Source: Silene conica (Eukaryota; Streptophyta; Magnoliopsida; Caryophyllales; Caryophyllaceae). Taken from it: DNA of 64,000 nt. Each line of letters begins with the position of its first letter. The first letter of the stretch is position 1. The notes under the pieces are model-generated. The model worked only from the letters and a program-made list of their open reading frames with translations. It ran no database searches and was not told the DNA's origin. Location of the stretch: positions 3,849,001 through 3,913,000 of the forward strand of contig CM055318.2 of NCBI GenBank assembly GCA_029255685.2. Reading direction: 5' to 3'. Position numbers and translations under genes: made by a program. This document shows positions 11,416 through 21,752 of this stretch, in pieces.

Positions 11416-14400
11416 GAATATTATGAGCATCATCATGTAAATGGTATACACATTATATAGCTAGATTACAAAGAATTGTAATACTCAATATATTAACAAT
11501 AATAAGGTCTCACCGGATAAATTATGGAACACTACTCAATATTCTAAATTAAAGTTGCTAGCTTTTCTTATTTTATTTTTTTTATTTTACATTATAATTA
11601 TCAAAAAATAAATGACAATTTCCATGATATTATTTGGCATGAACAATCAAAGTAAGGATCCTCTCTATTTCTCAAAAAGAAATAGACGTCCATTATCTCA
11701 ACAGTTCGGATTAAATTTGGGTCGGGGCCGATCGGATGGTTGTACATTTATTTGGAAATAAAAATGTAAATGAAAGAGATTGGAATATATAATATAGTAA
11801 TCTTTGTAAGAGGAAATGGAGAGAAAAGAAATGGAGATGATCCATTTTGGAACAATCATGAAGTCTTACCTCATGATACGTGTTTTTGTGAAGAAATCTG
11901 AAAGTCTCACATTTGAGAATTATCCCAAATTGATAGAAGAGGAGAAGAATTATCACCGTTTTATGTGTTGTTCGAAGGGTAAGAGTAATGATTTAATGGG
12001 TTCTTTCGTGTGGTACTGAAAAAGATTGCGGCGAGTTGGGCAGTTACATGTATTTGTGATTTAATATACGATGGACCCATGATATATTGATATATGGATG
12101 ATGGTAGCATTAATGACATAAATGAATATAAACGAGTTAATTTTATTAACAAAACATCAAATTTATAGAATGAACTATACTATTTTTATATCAAGAAAAA
12201 AAAGTATTATGATTTATTTTTTATTTACATGGTGACAAGTTTTATAAATATTACAACAAAATTTAGTATCTGCAAGGGCAACAATATTAGTTATCACTAT
12301 ATAAGGCAATGAGTTACTCTCTCGATCGCCAACTGGTTTTAGAGTGGAACTCTCTTAGGTTTATAATGTGAACCTTTTCTCCTCCGTTCGGGTGTGGCCC
12401 AAACCCATTGTTGAATTTAGCAATTTTCACATATTATATACTAACAACATATGGTTTTTAGGGAGAAAATTGTATAGCACCCACCAAACGCATGTGAGAG
12501 CGATGTGGTGGTACCATCTTATTTTCCATTCGGAAATACTACTGGTTTTCCATAGCTCTAACACCATAGTTCTAAGATCCTGATTTTTTGGCTTAATTTT
12601 AACTTTTATTTTCCTCAACTGAGTTAAACTCTATTCGATTCCGTTCTCTTAGACTTAATTTCAACTCATTTCAGTTCAGTTTGACTCTATTCAATTTCGT
12701 TTAGGTTTAGTTTTTCAGTCCTGTTCAGTTCAATTCAACTCTTCTTTTTACAAATTGACGCTTACTTTAGTTCAATTTAGACAATAATTTTACTCTAAAA
12801 GAACGTGTCTTTCATTTCACATAACTTCACTTCGGTTTGATTCGACTTTAATCATCACAAAACAACACAACATAGTTAACCTACTTATTTCCTTATTCAA
12901 TGACTTTTATTTTTTAAATTTTTTTTCAATTATGTGTAAGACTCAATCTTATAAAAATACAAGCATCAATAATAAGGAGTACCAAATAAGCTTCCATAAA
13001 AATAAAAGATGAATAATTATATAGAAAAAAGCAACAAAAATAGCAAAAAAGAAGAGACAAGAAATTAATTTAGAGAAGTTAGAGTTTTGAAATTGGAAGA
13101 TAAATAAGGAAAATAATATTAAATGAAGAAAAACAAAGAGAGATGTGTATCTTAATGTCAGAGAGATTGGGACATAAAAAGTAGAAACTACAAAGGCCGG
13201 GACAAATTAGACATACGAGTAGTCAAATATCTCTATACTTCAATTATACTACCACTACTAAGTAGTACTACTACTACTACCTCTTTTTGTGGCCCTTTTA
13301 CTTTTGTGTATTTTCAATTCACTACCTTTTCTTATTTCTCTATTCATCTTCTTGACTTTTGGATTTGAGATTAGAGATGAAAGGGGGTTGTGTTTTGTGT
13401 TGTTGCATCGTGTTTGAAGGAGAAAATGATGATACGGGTATGAGTTGATTTCGGCTTAGGACTGCGTTGGTTTGTGCTAGAATGGGATGTGACTCGTGTG
13501 AGTTATGTTGTAGTGTGTCGGCTAATATTTAGCGCATCCAGACCCATCTTTATTGATAGTCATCTCTTGAACTTAGTCATCTTACTTACTCCATCTCACT
13601 CATTTATTCCGGGTGTGGTATAACATTCGGGGGAGGGGGTTGACTTGAATACACGCCGAGCTTGCCTAGGCCAAATCGAAAACAAGTTGAGACGGGGGTG
13701 GATTGGGTCGAGCCCAATGAAGGTGTACCCAAAACCAGCCCGAGGTAGGGTCATGAGGCCGGAAGGCCTAAGGTGTGTTCAGGTTAAGAGCGTGTCTTGC
13801 ACGAGCCACGTTTAATATCCTGGATCCAGACCCGACCCTTAATTATGTTGGCTTAGGCTACACACGGAGTTGAAAACTCAGGTTAAAAGTGATTTGAGAA
13901 ACTAGCCGGGTTATCTTAAAGTCCAACTTACCCTAATTTTTCTACCTTTTTTGTGGATCTTTGAGATGCAGGTTAGACTCCACAAACTCTAATACTTCTA
14001 TACATGATCAATCATTCTTATTTACCCTCCCCCAGTCCCCTCTATTAGTTTAAATCCATCGTAAAAAAAATGCTATCCCTTCCTCCTAATAATATATTTA
14101 CACTTTCTTTTAAAAAAATAGGGAAAACAAATTTAAACATATCACAAATCACATATCAAAATGACAAAAGAAGTAACTAAAAAAGGAGTCTTGCATGCGG
14201 TGATCATGGATACACTTCTCCTACAATAAAGCAAGTGGAAAGACAACTGGAAATAAATAAAACACCTCATGATAATACCACTTGCATGATGCGAGAAAAA
14301 CATTATTTATTTTTAACTTGTAACGAATAATGTCCGTATTGAATGAGAATTTGTGTAGCCGTTAAGTGAGTTAAAAAGTAACAGTAGTTCTCCTGTGCGA

Positions 14401-14696
14401 CGGTATCACCCCGTGTTTTTTTTTTGCAAAATGGTCCATTTTTTGGTAAAAAGTGACTACTTTTGAAAAATACATCATATTTCAAACAAAAAAGTGTTTA
14501 TTACTTATCAAAATATGATTATTTTTCTACTGGTTGTATATGCGACCGTCATAAGAAAATTTGTGAAAAAGGAGGGTAGTTTGGAGATGAACCAAAAGAC
14601 CAACATTCACCCAATCCCCACATCCACGTGTACGACCCTTATCCACTCTTACTTCAAAACTCCACCACCACCACCACAGTAAAAAGTTAAAAAAAT
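11416..14696. other. Intergenic, no supported gene
   Basis: Short frames at 11711-12152 and 12368-12618 overlap on both strands and lack motifs. 12620-12860 is 'ttcagttcagttt'-type low complexity. 13240-13285 has ACT/CTA microsatellite. 13620-13900 is moderately GC-rich with acccga-type words but has no gene that I recognise. Confidence 0.5.
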
Positions 14697-14943
14697 AAAA
14701 CCACTCACCTTCTCCACCTCACTTCACTTCACCTCAAAATCTTACCACTTTACTTCCTCTATTATAATGTGAACACAAAACCCAGTAATTACTTCACCCC
14801 TCAATAACCATATATCTTCCTCTTCCTCTTCCTCTTCGTCTTCCTTAACCCCTTCACCTCTTCACCTCCCTTGCAATATATACACACACAGTCACTCACA
14901 CTCACACACATACAAAACACTTTAACCCCTCTAACAAACAACC
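14697..14943 (+). promoter_or_regulatory. Pyrimidine-rich leader of the TEL gene
   Basis: CT- and CA-rich tracts (for example TCCTCTTCCTCTTCC at 14819 and CACACACAG at 14883) run up to the start codon, as is common in plant 5' untranslated regions and Y-patch core promoters. I do not see an unambiguous TATA box. Confidence 0.45.
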
Positions 14944-17900
14944 ATGTCCACTCACCAAAACGCCGTCGTTCCATACCTCAACCCAACCGCCCAAGAATTC
15001 TACCCAACTCCCCAAACCACCCTCCTCCCTTTCCCTTCCTTCCCCTACCTCCCTCCACCACCGCCACCACCACCACCACCACCGTTCTTCCTCCACGCGC
15101 CACCGCTCTCCCCACCATCTCCAACCTACCTACCACCATCAATCCCACCACCGTCAAACGCACCAACACGCGCACTCCTTCTCTCCGCTGTCCCACCACA
15201 AACCAGCGAATCATCTCTCCGACGCGACCTTGAACCGTTCGGCGACGTACGCGCCGTACAAATGGAACGTGTACGTGAAGGTATTGTTACCGTACATTTC
15301 TACGATCTACGGTCTGCCCATGCAGCTCTTGATTCTATTCGGAATCAACATATGCAACATCAACATCGTCTTCGTCTTTTCTTTTCTTCTCCTTTCAACG
15401 TCGTTGACCCTCCTCCTGTTCCCCCTCCTGGACCCGGTATTGTTTCGGGTCGGGTCGTTTGGGCTCATTTTACTATACCCGTTACCAATGCTTTTCCTGA
15501 TGGTCTCAATCAGGGTACTATTGTCATCTTTAATCTTGACCCGAATGTCTCCGCTCCCTCTCTTAAGAATATCTTCAAAATCTTCGGTACGTACTTGCGT
15601 TGTTGTAACCACACCACAGCGTTAAAAGTAATTATATAATTACTTTTAACGCTCTCGTACAAAAAGACGGTCTTAACAATAAGACTGTCTTTTTGTATGA
15701 AAGATTTAAATATAAGACGGTTTTACAGTAAAATTGTTTGTACGTAGGAGTGGTGAAGGAGCTGAGGGAGACGCCAATGAAGCGAACACAGAGATTTGTG
15801 GAGTTTTTCGACGTAAGAGACGCATCGCGTGCGTTAGCGGAGATGAACGGAAAAGAGATTAATGGTAGAAGTGTTGTTATTGAGTATAGTAGACCTGGAG
15901 GACATTTCAACAACAAATTTCATAATTTCAATCGTAATAATAACAATTACCATAATCATAATATTAATCATAATAATAATCATAATCATTATGTTAAGCC
16001 AATGTTCAATTCTTCGCCACCGCCACCACCAACACCACCACCACAAGCAACCCAGAACCGTTCATTTCCGTTTCGGAACAGGAAGATATGTTCGCCAAGG
16101 CGGAATAATCAGGTAGTGAGACGGAGGCGGGTTTCGCCGAGTAGTGAGGAGTCGGTTGAGGTGCAATTGGGGAGGTTGAGTATTCGGGGTGGGAATGGAG
16201 GGGGTGGGGAGAAGAAAGGGAATAACAATGGAGATGGAGATGGAGATGGAGATGGTAGGAGTTCGGGTTCGGGTTCAGTGAAACAGAAGGTGGTTAGGCC
16301 GTGGAAAGGTCGACAAAAGAATTATGATCCGAGGTATTTGATTAAGGAGGAAGCCATTATTGTTGATGTTACTGGTAGTGGTGATGGTGAGAAGGATACT
16401 AGGACTACTGTTATGATCAAGAATATTCCGAACAAATATAGGTAATTTAGTCGGGTTTTAGTACTCGCTTTGTTCCGTCCAATTCACTACATTTTTCTAA
16501 TCTCGTCTCGTATTATTTGGTAGTCAAATGTCGTGAATTGGATCGAACAGATGAAATATTCTGTTCAATCCAATTCACTACATTTTTCTAATCTCGTCTC
16601 GTATTATTTTGTAGTCAAATGTAGTGAATTGGATCGAACAGATATTCCATCTATTCAATCCAATTCACTACATTTCTTTCCTAATCTCGTCTCGCATTAT
16701 TTGGTAGTCAAATGTAGTGTATTCAACCCTTTCGTGGTGGTTTGAAAGTCGATAACTTCAGCTTAACTTCTTCCTTATTTGAAAGGATGAGATATGTTGG
16801 TCCGAAATTATCAATCTATTTTTCTTTAAAACAAACTGGTTGTGTATTGATTAGGTTATGTTTTTCATCCCTTTGGGTCGAATTTACTACATTTTTCAAA
16901 TCAAATCCCGCTTCGCATATTTTGTAGTGTATTGATTATGTTATGTTTTCCTATCTGTTCGGGTCCAATTCACTACATTTTTCAAATCTTGCCTCGCATA
17001 TTTTGTAGTGTATTGATTATGTTATGTTTTCCTATCTGTTCACTCCAATTAACTACATTTTTCAAATCTTGCCTCGCATATTTTGTAATCAAATGTAGTG
17101 AATTGAACGGAACGGTTTCAAATCGAAACATGCAATATATATATTTGTAATGTATTGGAATATAAAAAGTGATGAAATGTGTGATTGGTGGCAGCCAGAA
17201 GTTGCTACTGAACATGTTGGACAATCACTGTATACACTGCAATGAACAGATTGCTGCTGGGGATGATGATCAGCAAAATCAACCAATGTCTTCCTATGAT
17301 TTTGTTTACCTTCCTATTGATTTCAAGTATGATTTCTCTGTCAATTCTCGACACAATTTTAATATCGTGTTTTGTCTGAATAACGAGTTAAAGTCGTGTG
17401 CATTTTACCCCTTTTATCGACATCTAAAATACAGCAACAAATGTAATGTGGGATATGGGTTTGTGAACATGACTTCCCCCGAAGCGACATTGAGGTTGTA
17501 CAAAGCCTTTCATCATCAACATTGGGAAGTTTTCAATTCTCGGAAAATTTGCGAGGTCACATATGCTCGGGTCCAGGTACTTCTTATGTTCATACTCGTA
17601 ATTTTGGGCTTATTGACAGAACGTACTAATTCCGATGATCTTGCTCTTGAATGCACTCGATTTAACAGTAATGTGGTGTTGTGAATTGCACAATTTTTTT
17701 GTCATTCTCTAAAGTTATGTTTATTTAATTATACATAATATTACAAGATTTTAAATTAATTGTTGTATTTATGGGTTTTCGAGTAATTAAATTGGCACAC
17801 CCTCTCCCAACATCTCTTGTGTTTCGTGACCAAATTTTGGAAGAAAACGAGAGAAAGAAAATGGCAGCAGAAAAACATCTTTTTTCCTCTTGTTTCTCTT

Positions 17901-18999
17901 CGTAGACCGTAAATTATGTACGTCCAATATTGTTTTTAATTAACACAAATTTTTATTTATCACGGATATTTTCGTGACAAGCTTGTGACGGGTCGACTGT
18001 TAACCATGTGGGTAGATTTAGGTATATTAAATTCAGAATGCCTAAAATGGAGTAGCAATCTGTTTTGTCTTATTTACTTAAACGTGAAGTATATATATAT
18101 ATAACCCGTCGCAAGCTTGTTACGGATATGTGCGTCACAGGTGAGAGTAGTTGATTAATTTCTTATATAATACTTCCTTCGTCTCGCTCATTTTCCTTTT
18201 GACATTATTCATAAGTGGAGAAAGTTTCTAATACTCGTAAACATTGAATATTGTCATGTGACATTTTCGTTGAATAGTATTAATGAATATTTTAAGAATA
18301 TGGGAAATGTGAAAAAGTAAACGTAAAGAAATGGTTAAGACGGATTACTTAATAAATTGTTCAGGGAGTAATATTATGCTTTTGTTTTACTTGGGTATTA
18401 CTGGACCCGTTTTCAGCTTGAGTATATGTCCGTGAGAATTTGTGTAATAACACTCCCACCAGTACTATTTTGTTAATTTTATTAATTTGTCTTTCTTTTT
18501 ATTGGAAATGATTAAAAATAAAGGGATTGGGTGCATTAAAATGGCCTTTCAAGAACTTAAAATTCGCGTGCTATATTGATTATTGATTATTTATTACTCG
18601 CAATTTTGTTAATCTTATTAATTTTTGAATTCGTTTTCATTGGAAATGATTAAAAAAAAGGGATTGGAAGCATTAAAAGAGCATTTCAAGAACTCAAAAT
18701 TCGCGTGCGAGAACGACGAGTACATGCCGGTGGTATTCACTCCACCTCGAGACGGCCGACACCTACCCGCCCCGCTTCCCATAGTCTTCTCCAACGCTCT
18801 AACTCACGACATCGGAGACCTCACCTCAACAAACTCAACCATCACAGTCCCGTCCTCAGACGACTTCGACCACGATCACCACATCAACGACCTAGCTACC
18901 TCATGCAACAACCCTATCAACGACGACACAAGCAGGAGCTCATCAGACGACGGTGGAGACATTATTAATGAAATCGACGATGATGGGATGGACCAGTAA
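14944..18999 (+). CDS. TEL: TERMINAL EAR1-like (MEI2-type) RNA-binding protein
   Basis: Exons I infer are 14944-15586, 15748-16441, 17195-17326, 17435-17576 and 18661-18999, all with GT/AG borders. They join to 649 codons plus stop, a normal length for the TE1/TEL subfamily. There is a Pro-rich N terminus. RRM1 is at about residues 75-146 (RALLLSAVP ... GIVTVHFYD). RRM2 is at about 190-263 (TIVIFNLDP ... [15 protein letters not shown]). An Asn/His- and Gly/Asp-rich linker follows. The MEI2-type RRM3 runs from about 434 ([12 protein letters not shown], then [38 protein letters not shown]) and is followed by [15 protein letters not shown]. Plant TE1/TEL proteins act in shoot apex and leaf-initiation timing by binding RNA. 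Function here is inferred from the family. Confidence 0.9.
15618..15697 (+). repeat. Two back-to-back hairpins in TEL intron 1
   Basis: 15618-15653 is a perfect 36-bp palindrome (half AGCGTTAAAAGTAATTAT). 15658-15697 is a second hairpin with arms TACAAAAAGACGGTCTTA and TAAGACTGTCTTTTTGTA (one mismatch). Together they take up half of the 161-bp intron. Confidence 0.85.
16478..17110 (+). repeat. Tandem repeat array in TEL intron 2
   Basis: Units of roughly 75-95 bp repeat the words CCAATTCACTACATTTTTC, 'aatctcgtctcgtattatttgg' and 'agtcaaatgtagtgaattgg' at about 16480, 16565 and 16655. A variant block 'tttcaaatcttgcctcgcatattttgtag' recurs at about 16895, 16980 and 17060. The array fills most of the 753-bp intron. 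'cactaca' and 'tgtagtg' at unit ends make each unit partly self-complementary. Confidence 0.8.
17327..17434 (+). other. In-frame 108-bp intron without stop codons (TEL intron 3)
   Basis: The frame reads straight through 17169-17684, but the family sequence [14 protein letters not shown] is only restored if 17327 (GT) to 17434 (AG) is spliced out: gatttcaa|gtatga ... acag|caacaa. The length is 36 codons with no stop, so retention would insert 36 residues into RRM3. Confidence 0.8.
17944..18152. mobile_element. GTGACGG-family MITE (copy a), TEL intron 4
   Basis: The left end reads CACAAATTTTTATTT, then 'cacggatattttcgtgacaag' and 'cttgtgacgggt'. The right end is the mirror ('aacccgtcgcaagcttgttacggatatgtgcgtcac'). 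The interior carries the family word 'tgttttgtcttatttac'. Other copies are at 19522, 21550, 25761, 26486 and 37321. Confidence 0.7.
18370..18450. mobile_element. GTGACGG-family MITE, right half only
   Basis: 'ttgttttacttgggtattactggacccgt', 'cagcttgagtatatgtccgtgagaatttgtg' matches the right part of the family; the left half is missing. Confidence 0.5.
18473..18577 (+). pseudogene. Partial duplicate of TEL last exon and its acceptor
   Basis: 'gttaattttattaattt...attggaaatgattaaaaataaag|ggattgggtgcattaaaatgg...ttcaagaacttaaaattcgcgtgc' parallels 18608-18708, the end of intron 4 plus the start of exon 5. The AG acceptor and an open frame of about 16 codons ([16 protein letters not shown]) are kept, then a TGA appears a few codons on. 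The true exon reads [16 protein letters not shown]. Confidence 0.85.
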
Positions 19000-19320
19000 G
19001 GTAAAAAGTGAAAACGCAAGGTGGGTAAATTAAAAATTTACCAGAAAAGTGTCAAATCTGGAGTAAAAATGTAATCTTGGTGAATCTCAAATCATATCTT
19101 GGTGAGTTGACCGGGAAGGAGGGAATGGTGTGAAAAGTGTGAAATGCATGCAGCAGTAGTAGTAGCAGCAGCAGTTGCTGCAGCACAGCGCCGCCTCCTA
19201 CGCCCTAATGCACAGTAACCCACCCAAATTACTCTAGCTTTTGTTTTAGTTTTAGTTTTTTTTTTTAAAAAAAACATTTAAATTAAATTAAATATGATAG
19301 GTTTTTAATTTGTGTTTAGA
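19000..19320 (+). other. 3' flank of TEL gene, probable 3' UTR
   Basis: Contains a (CAG/TAG)n-like microsatellite at 19149-19185 and T-rich stretches. No gene is supported. The minus-strand frame at 19092-19277 is an artefact of the trinucleotide repeat. Confidence 0.5.
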
Positions 19321-19521
19321 AAATTGTTAGCTTTTGTTGTAAGTTGTAGCAACTTGATTGTGCTAATTTGTTGTGCAATGCAAAAAGAATTATATCTTAT
19401 TTTAGACTTTTTATTTTGGTAAATGATAAATACAACCTGAACTCGCGGTATTTTAAGAAATTAATTGTGTTGGTGAACGTGTAGTTTGGTTTTTAAATTT
19501 AAAATTATACCAAATTTTGAT

Positions 19522-19709
19522 GGTATATGCGACGGGTCATAATTTGTGACGGATATTTTGTGAGATAAAATGGATATAAAAGGAGTTAGTGGAGAAAGGG
19601 GACCACATAAATAGTGTTGGAGAGAGACAAAAAGTGGGTATTTTGTGAGAGGAAACGATATCCGTCACAAGCTTGCGACGGACAGTGCCGTTGCAAATAA
19701 GAATTTGTG
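19522..19709. mobile_element. GTGACGG-family MITE (copy b)
   Basis: 'gcgacgggtcataatttgtgacggatattttgtgagataaaatgga' ... 'gtggagaaaggggaccaca' ... 'ccgtcacaagcttgcgacgg' ... 'gttgcaaataagaatttgtg'. It is a close relative of copy c at 37321-37518 (same internal words), so these two form a subfamily. Confidence 0.75.
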
Positions 19710-20716
19710 TTGGTTCTTGCACTATTTCATTAATAGATTTGGAAATGATTTTTAATTTTACAAATTAAACTTTTTGGAATTTTAAATTGCATGAAGTTGT
19801 TGAAGCAAATTATTAATTTAATAGGTAAAACAAAACTAAATAGAAAATTTTAGATTATTTATTTAAATAGTGTGCAAAACGGGTGGATAGGGGTAAAGTG
19901 TAAAATTGATTGGATAAAATATAAAATTAGCTAAAACACATTTTCTTCTGTTACGAACAATATTTATCACAATTTATAATAGGTTAAATAAATTTCTCTT
20001 GGAAAGATAAAGACATGTATTTGTGATTTCGCATTCTTAGGCGTCTTTTTTTTTTTCGAGTGAAAGTAGCTGAATTGAATTAAATTGGGGTTGAGCTGAA
20101 ATGATTGAACTTAATGGAGTCGAGGCGAACAGAATACAGTTGAAATAAGAATGAACTTTGTAACGAGAAGAATTTAACAGAACTAACTAAACTTAAGGAG
20201 AATAAAACTAAATCAAGCTGAGTTGAAATAAAATGAGCTTAAATTAAACTGAAAAAAACATAGTCTTATTTTTATCTTATTTACTCGTACGGTTGATACT
20301 TAACTCGTCACGCCTTAAAATTATTGTAATTAAAATGAGGAAAATATAAAAACATTGGGAAGAGGTGAAGAATCGGAAAGAATCAAGGAAGAATGGAAAA
20401 GTAAAGAGTAATTAATTATTTATGGGGTTGCTGAAAAATGGAACACAATTCCAGAAGAAGAGTTGAACTTGAAACATTCGAAAAGACAGCCTACACACAA
20501 GGATTATTGTTTCTTTGATTTGATCTCATCTACCTTGTGTGAACCCGGATACTTAGCCTCAAGTCCTTAACCCATCATCACGACATCACCTACTCCGAAT
20601 GATTAATAGACCGTGTAAAAACAAATGAGAAAATATGTAATTACGAAAAATGTATTAGGTCTTATGAGAATAATGAGATTACTATGTTGCAAATTAATGA
20701 GAGACATACATGAAAT
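19710..20716. other. Intergenic, no gene seen
   Basis: AT-rich. 20060-20260 is 'gagctgaaa/aattgaatt' low complexity. No supported open frame. Confidence 0.5.
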
Positions 20717-20726
20717 ATGTCTAATG

Positions 20727-20930
20727 AATCAAGTGGTGTTAGTCCAGTGGTAGTTGGGTTAAATCTTGAAACTTGTAGAATTGCAGGAGTTGAGAGGTTT
20801 CGAGTTCGACTACAAGTTGGGGCGATGACTACTTAGCCACTGCAGCCTCCGAAGGGTGACTTACATGGACCATGTGGTTGTGCGGGATTGTATGGGCCCG
20901 TGGGATTCAACCCCTTCGTCATTGAAAAAA
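20727..20930 (+). mobile_element. tRNA-derived SINE (copy 3), exact 10-bp target duplication
   Basis: ATGTCTAATG flanks it at 20717-20726 and 20931-20940. The body has 'aatcaagtggtg', A-box-like TTAGTCCAGTGGT, B-box-like GAGTTCGACTAC, 'ggggcgatgact', 'ccactgcagcc' and a tail 'ccccttcgtcattgaaaaaa'. The clean duplication suggests a fairly recent insertion. Confidence 0.9.
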
Positions 20931-21549
20931 ATGTCTAATGGCAAAATGGTTCATTCCAATTGATTCGATCATCTACGTATATGATTAGTGGCGTAGGCTT
21001 AACAATATTTATACTAAAAAAAAAATGTAACTTCCCTGCTAATAAAAGATACGACCATTTTCTCTACGACTAGCAAATTAATCACCGAAGTTAACTAACA
21101 ATCTTGTGCAGTATTTTTATAACCCGAGCTTATGTCTTTTTGATTTCGAGCTTATTATCGTCGGCTTATTGGGTGATATTCAGATGTTTGAAATTGATCC
21201 GCACCAAACTTGTATAATCTTTATGATCATTATCATTTATTTGAATCTTTTTAGCTGAACCAGACCTATAAAATACAATATTACTATAAGCCCTAGCTTT
21301 CCAAATTAGAATCCATAATTAATATTCATCATTATGAACAATAATACATAACGTGACAAGTAATATTATAAAAATAAAAAAACTGCAAAATTAAAAGAGG
21401 TGTGACTAAAAATACATGGTGCAGTAGCAGCATCACCAGCATGCAGTATCAAAAGTAGGTTAAGCAACAAGTCGTCTTCTGCCATTAAAAAAGTAGCCAA
21501 AAAAGGATAACCTAAAAGACAAGCCAATACCTTAGGCTAAATGTCAAAT

Positions 21550-21752
21550 ATAGCCCAAATTGTGATAGAAGACGGACATATTCATCACAAGTTGTAGACG
21601 GGTTAAGTAATACCTAAATGGTTAGATAAGGCAAAAGTATAATTAATGTTATTTCCTAGGCAATTTGCTTTTGTTCTATCTACCAACTCGGGTATTACTT
21701 AACCCGTCTTCAGCTTGTGATGGATATGTCCGTCTTTAAGAATAATTGCTAC
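21550..21752. mobile_element. GTGACGG-family MITE (copy d)
   Basis: Left 'agacggacatattcatcacaag', 'gacgggttaagtaatacc'; right 'ggtattacttaacccgtc', 'cagcttgtgatggatatgtccgtct'. The interior has 'ttttgttctatctacca'. Terminal inverted repeats are about 50 bp. Confidence 0.75.

Noticed and set aside
12368-12618. Overlapping 71- and 63-codon frames with some Trp
   Set aside because: No recognisable domain, no start context or splice partners, and frames on both strands.
14871-15625. Several alternative frames of 60-130 codons on both strands over TEL exon 1
   Set aside because: Shadows of the Pro-rich, CCA/CTT-rich coding sequence; only the frame from 14944 has RRM motifs and splices to the rest.
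18173-18368. Stowaway-like ends CTTCCTTCG / CAGGGAG with TA flanks
   Set aside because: The inverted arms match too poorly to be sure.
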